Positions 18,527 through 22,867 of a stretch of DNA of 22,867 nucleotides are shown one piece after another. Under the pieces are notes generated by a model that was not told the DNA's origin, made no database searches, and saw nothing but the letters and a program-made list of their open reading frames with translations. Both the position numbers and the translations under genes were made by a program. The stretch covers positions 1-22,867 of the forward strand of contig JAKAZP010000003.1 in NCBI GenBank assembly GCA_021815905.1, in the 5' to 3' direction. The stretch is from Pseudomonadota bacterium. GTDB lineage: Bacteria; Pseudomonadota; Gammaproteobacteria; Steroidobacterales; Steroidobacteraceae. Position 1 is the first letter of the stretch; each line of letters opens with the position of its first letter.

Positions 18527-19258
18527 CTACGCCTGCACCCGCTCGAGGTGCACGATGTAGTTGACGGACGGATCGCGTGTCAGGCGGCAGCTCTCGGTGT
18601 AGGGATTGAGCTCGATGCCGGCGATCGCCCGCGGCGCGAGACCCGCGGCGCGTGCCCAGCGCGTCAGCTCCGACGGGCGGATCAGCCGGTCGTACTCGTG
18701 TGTGCCGCGCGGCAGCAGCCGCAGCACGTACTCGGCGCCGACGATCGCCATGAGGAAGGACTTGAGGTTGCGGTTGAGCGTCGAGACGAATACCGAGCCG
18801 CCGGGCCGCACGAGAGCGGCGAGGGTCGCGAGCATCTGCTGCGGCCGCGGCACGTGCTCCAACATCTCCATGCAGGTGATGATCTCGAAGCGCTCCCCGG
18901 CGGCGGCGAGCTCCTCCGCGGCCACCACGCGGTAGTCGATGTCGATGCCTTCCTCGGCCGCGTGCAGCCGCGCCACCTCGACCATGCCCGGGGCGAGGTC
19001 GATGCCGGTGACCCTGGCGCCGCTGCGCGACAGGGCCTCGCTCAGCAGGCCGCCGCCGCAGCCGACATCGAGCGCGCGGGCGCCTGCGAGGCTCGCGTGC
19101 CCGGCGACGAACCCGAGCCGCACCGGATTCAGCAGGTGCAGCGGGCGGAATTCCCCGTGGCTGTCCCAGAACCGGTGGGCCAGGGCGTCGAACTTCGACA
19201 GCTCGCCGCGATCGGCATTGGCCGGCGGCGGCTCCATGGACATGCGCATCATCCCCAT
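18527..19258 (-). CDS. ubiG: Ubiquinone biosynthesis O-methyltransferase UbiG
   Basis: UbiG carries out both SAM-dependent O-methylations in ubiquinone synthesis. The 243-residue class I methyltransferase shows the family N-terminus (ELSKFDALAHRFWDSHGEFR and PLHLLNPVRLGF), SAM motif I L63DVGCGGG70, the acidic loop VTGIDLAPGMVEVARLHA, ITCMEMLEHVP, STLNRNLKSFLMAIVGAEY and the C-terminal DPSVNYIVH. The true start is unclear because ATG codons occur at residues 1, 3, 4, 6 and 8 (MGMMRMSMEPP); starting at residue 8 (19237) still keeps all conserved sequence. It is divergent from gyrA, as in E. coli, but here the start codons are only 16 bases apart. Confidence 0.95.
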   Translation of the reverse strand: MGMMRMSMEPPPANADRGELSKFDALAHRFWDSHGEFRPLHLLNPVRLGFVAGHASLAGARALDVGCGGGLLSEALSRSGARVTGIDLAPGMVEVARLHAAEEGIDIDYRVVAAEELAAAGERFEIITCMEMLEHVPRPQQMLATLAALVRPGGSVFVSTLNRNLKSFLMAIVGAEYVLRLLPRGTHEYDRLIRPSELTRWARAAGLAPRAIAGIELNPYTESCRLTRDPSVNYIVHLERVQA

Positions 19259-19274
19259 ATGCTAACATTCCCGG
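19237..19274 (+). promoter_or_regulatory. Compact gyrA/ubiG divergent start region with possible gyrA promoter
   Basis: Only 16 bases separate the outermost ubiG ATG from the gyrA ATG, so the gyrA promoter must overlap ubiG. TGGACA at 19237-19242 is a five-of-six match to the -35. Candidate -10s are TATGCT (19258-19263, 15-base spacer) and TAACAT (19263-19268, preceded by TGC, 20-base spacer); neither spacing is ideal. No Shine-Dalgarno sequence precedes the gyrA ATG. With TAACAT as the -10, transcription would start at the A of the ATG. Confidence 0.35.
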
Positions 19275-21890
<2,616 letters not shown>

Positions 21891-21950
21891 TCCGCATTAT
21901 TCACGAACACTGACACGGCTCGGCCCCCGGGTCTCGCTTCCGATGGCATA

Positions 21951-21977
21951 GCGGGCCAGGGCCGCTCCCTGGCCCGC
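21951..21977. repeat. Small hairpin repeat, copy 2 (family II)
   Basis: GCGGGCCAGGG pairs perfectly with CCCTGGCCCGC around the loop CCGCT. Compared with 11522-11548, the fifth base of the left arm is G instead of C and its partner is C instead of G, so pairing is kept. It starts 60 bases after the gyrA stop and has no T-run, so it is not a classic terminator. Confidence 0.7.
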
Positions 21978-21997
21978 GGCGAAATGTGTAGGGTCTC

Positions 21998-22023
21998 GCG
22001 GAAATCGTCTCGACGATTTCCGC
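21998..22023. other. Inverted repeat in the gyrA-serC gap
   Basis: GCGGAAATCGT pairs perfectly with ACGATTTCCGC around a CTCG loop (11 bp). It is followed by CAATAAACAAGC, not by a run of T, so intrinsic termination is doubtful. It lies 70 bases before the serC start and could be an operator, an mRNA-stabilising hairpin at the gyrA 3' end, or part of a repeat family seen once here. Confidence 0.5.
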
Positions 22024-22092
22024 CAATAAACAAGCCCCGCTTGGTACTATCAGCGCTTCCCCGTTCCCTCAAGCGGACCCGGAAGGTCATTC

Positions 22093-22867
22093 GTGCGCGT
22101 ATACAATTTCGCCGCAGGACCCGCGGCCCTGCCCCTCGAGGTGCTCGAGCAGGCCCGCGATGAGCTCACCGACTGGCGCGGCAGCGGCATGTCGGTGATG
22201 GAAGTCAGTCACCGCAGCAAGGCGTTCGTGGCCGTCGCCGAGGAGGCGGAGAGCCTGGTGCGCTCGCTCCTCGCCGTGCCGGCCGTTTACGAGGTGCTTT
22301 TCCTCCAGGGCGGTGCGACCGGCCAGTTCGCCGCCATCCCGATGAATCTCGCCGCACCCGGGGCGGCCGCCGATTACCTGAACACGGGCACCTGGTCGAC
22401 GAAAGCGATCGCCGAGGCGAAGCGGCTGCAGGTGAAGGTCAACGTCGCGGCCGACGAGGCGGCATCGGGTTACACGACCGTCCCTGATGAGGGGAGCCTG
22501 AAACTGACGCCCGGCGCGGCGTTCGTGCACTACACACCGAACGAGACCATCGGTGGAGTGGAGTTTCCCTACGTGCCGGAGTCTGGCGGCGTGCCGCTCG
22601 TCGCCGACATGTCCTCCACCATCCTCTCGCGGCCGATCGATGTCTCGAAGTTCGCCCTCATCTATGCCGGTGCGCAGAAGAACATCGGACCGTCCGGCCT
22701 TTGCCTGGTCGTCGTACGCAAGGATCTGCTCGGCAAGGCCCGCGCGGGCACTCCGTCGGTGTGGGACTATCAGGCCATGGCCGCGGAGCGATCGATGCTC
22801 AACACGCCGCCCACCTTCGGCTGGTACATCTGCGGCCTCGTGCTCAAGTGGGTGCAGGGGCAGGGCG
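22093..22867 (+). CDS. serC: Phosphoserine aminotransferase, 5' part
   Basis: SerC converts 3-phosphohydroxypyruvate to phosphoserine in serine synthesis and also serves pyridoxal phosphate synthesis. The first 258 codons are present; the window edge cuts the gene. The sequence matches the class V aminotransferase SerC throughout: VRVYNFAAGPAALPLEVLEQ, GMSVMEVSHRSKAF, VLFLQGGATGQFAAIPMNL, YLNTGTWSTKAI, FVHYTPNETIGGVEF and VADMSSTILSRPID. The PLP lysine is K196 in YAGAQKNIGPSGL (K198 in E. coli). The start is GTG at 22093, supported by GGAAGG six bases upstream. TACTAT at 22045-22050 is a weak -10 candidate. serC next to gyrA is a known gammaproteobacterial arrangement. Confidence 0.97.
   Translation, partial: MRVYNFAAGPAALPLEVLEQARDELTDWRGSGMSVMEVSHRSKAFVAVAEEAESLVRSLLAVPAVYEVLFLQGGATGQFAAIPMNLAAPGAAADYLNTGTWSTKAIAEAKRLQVKVNVAADEAASGYTTVPDEGSLKLTPGAAFVHYTPNETIGGVEFPYVPESGGVPLVADMSSTILSRPIDVSKFALIYAGAQKNIGPSGLCLVVVRKDLLGKARAGTPSVWDYQAMAAERSMLNTPPTFGWYICGLVLKWVQGQG

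Overview
This window is a high-GC stretch of gammaproteobacterial chromosome filled with core housekeeping genes. ZipA, which is known only from Gammaproteobacteria, and the neighbourhoods dksA-gluQ, smc-zipA-ligA, scpA-scpB-rluB and divergent ubiG/gyrA point to that class. SMC-ScpAB instead of MukBEF, an insertion-bearing TrpRS and a DksA with a long basic tail suggest a lineage outside the enterics, perhaps near Xanthomonadales/Nevskiales/Steroidobacterales. That placement is inference from remembered family features; no search was run. No gene-free stretch exceeds 300 bases.

Layout. (1) 1-797 is the 3' end of pnp. (2) 809-3075, minus strand, holds queF, dksA and gluQ, so two queuosine-pathway enzymes flank a stringent-response regulator. 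(3) 3296-9915, plus strand, is a tight smc-zipA-ligA run for chromosome organisation, division and DNA joining; the ligase reads as an alphaproteobacterial-type protein. (4) 10146-11518, minus strand, has a parvulin-type lipoprotein and bolA. (5) 11615-16508, plus strand, has yciO, trpS, scpA, scpB and an RluB-like protein that has lost its catalytic aspartate. (6) 16425-19258, minus strand, has ubiG, rmuC and a degenerate squalene/phytoene-synthase-like gene. (7) 19275-21890 is gyrA, and from 22093 the window ends inside serC.

The three larger intergenic gaps carry repeats. A two-to-three-hairpin element occurs upstream of smc (3095-3247), twice in tandem between convergent ligA and the lipoprotein gene (9927-10140), and as a fragment before trpS. 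A second, smaller hairpin occurs beside bolA and between gyrA and serC. In both families, differences between copies fall on paired bases and preserve the stems.

No prophage, insertion sequence, CRISPR array, defence island or RNA gene was recognised. The most interesting material is in details: the repeat families, the probably inactive RluB homologue, the alpha-type ligA, a possible Fe-S TrpRS, a DksA lacking most zinc ligands, and two genes (gluQ, bolA) where the expected start codon reads ACG.
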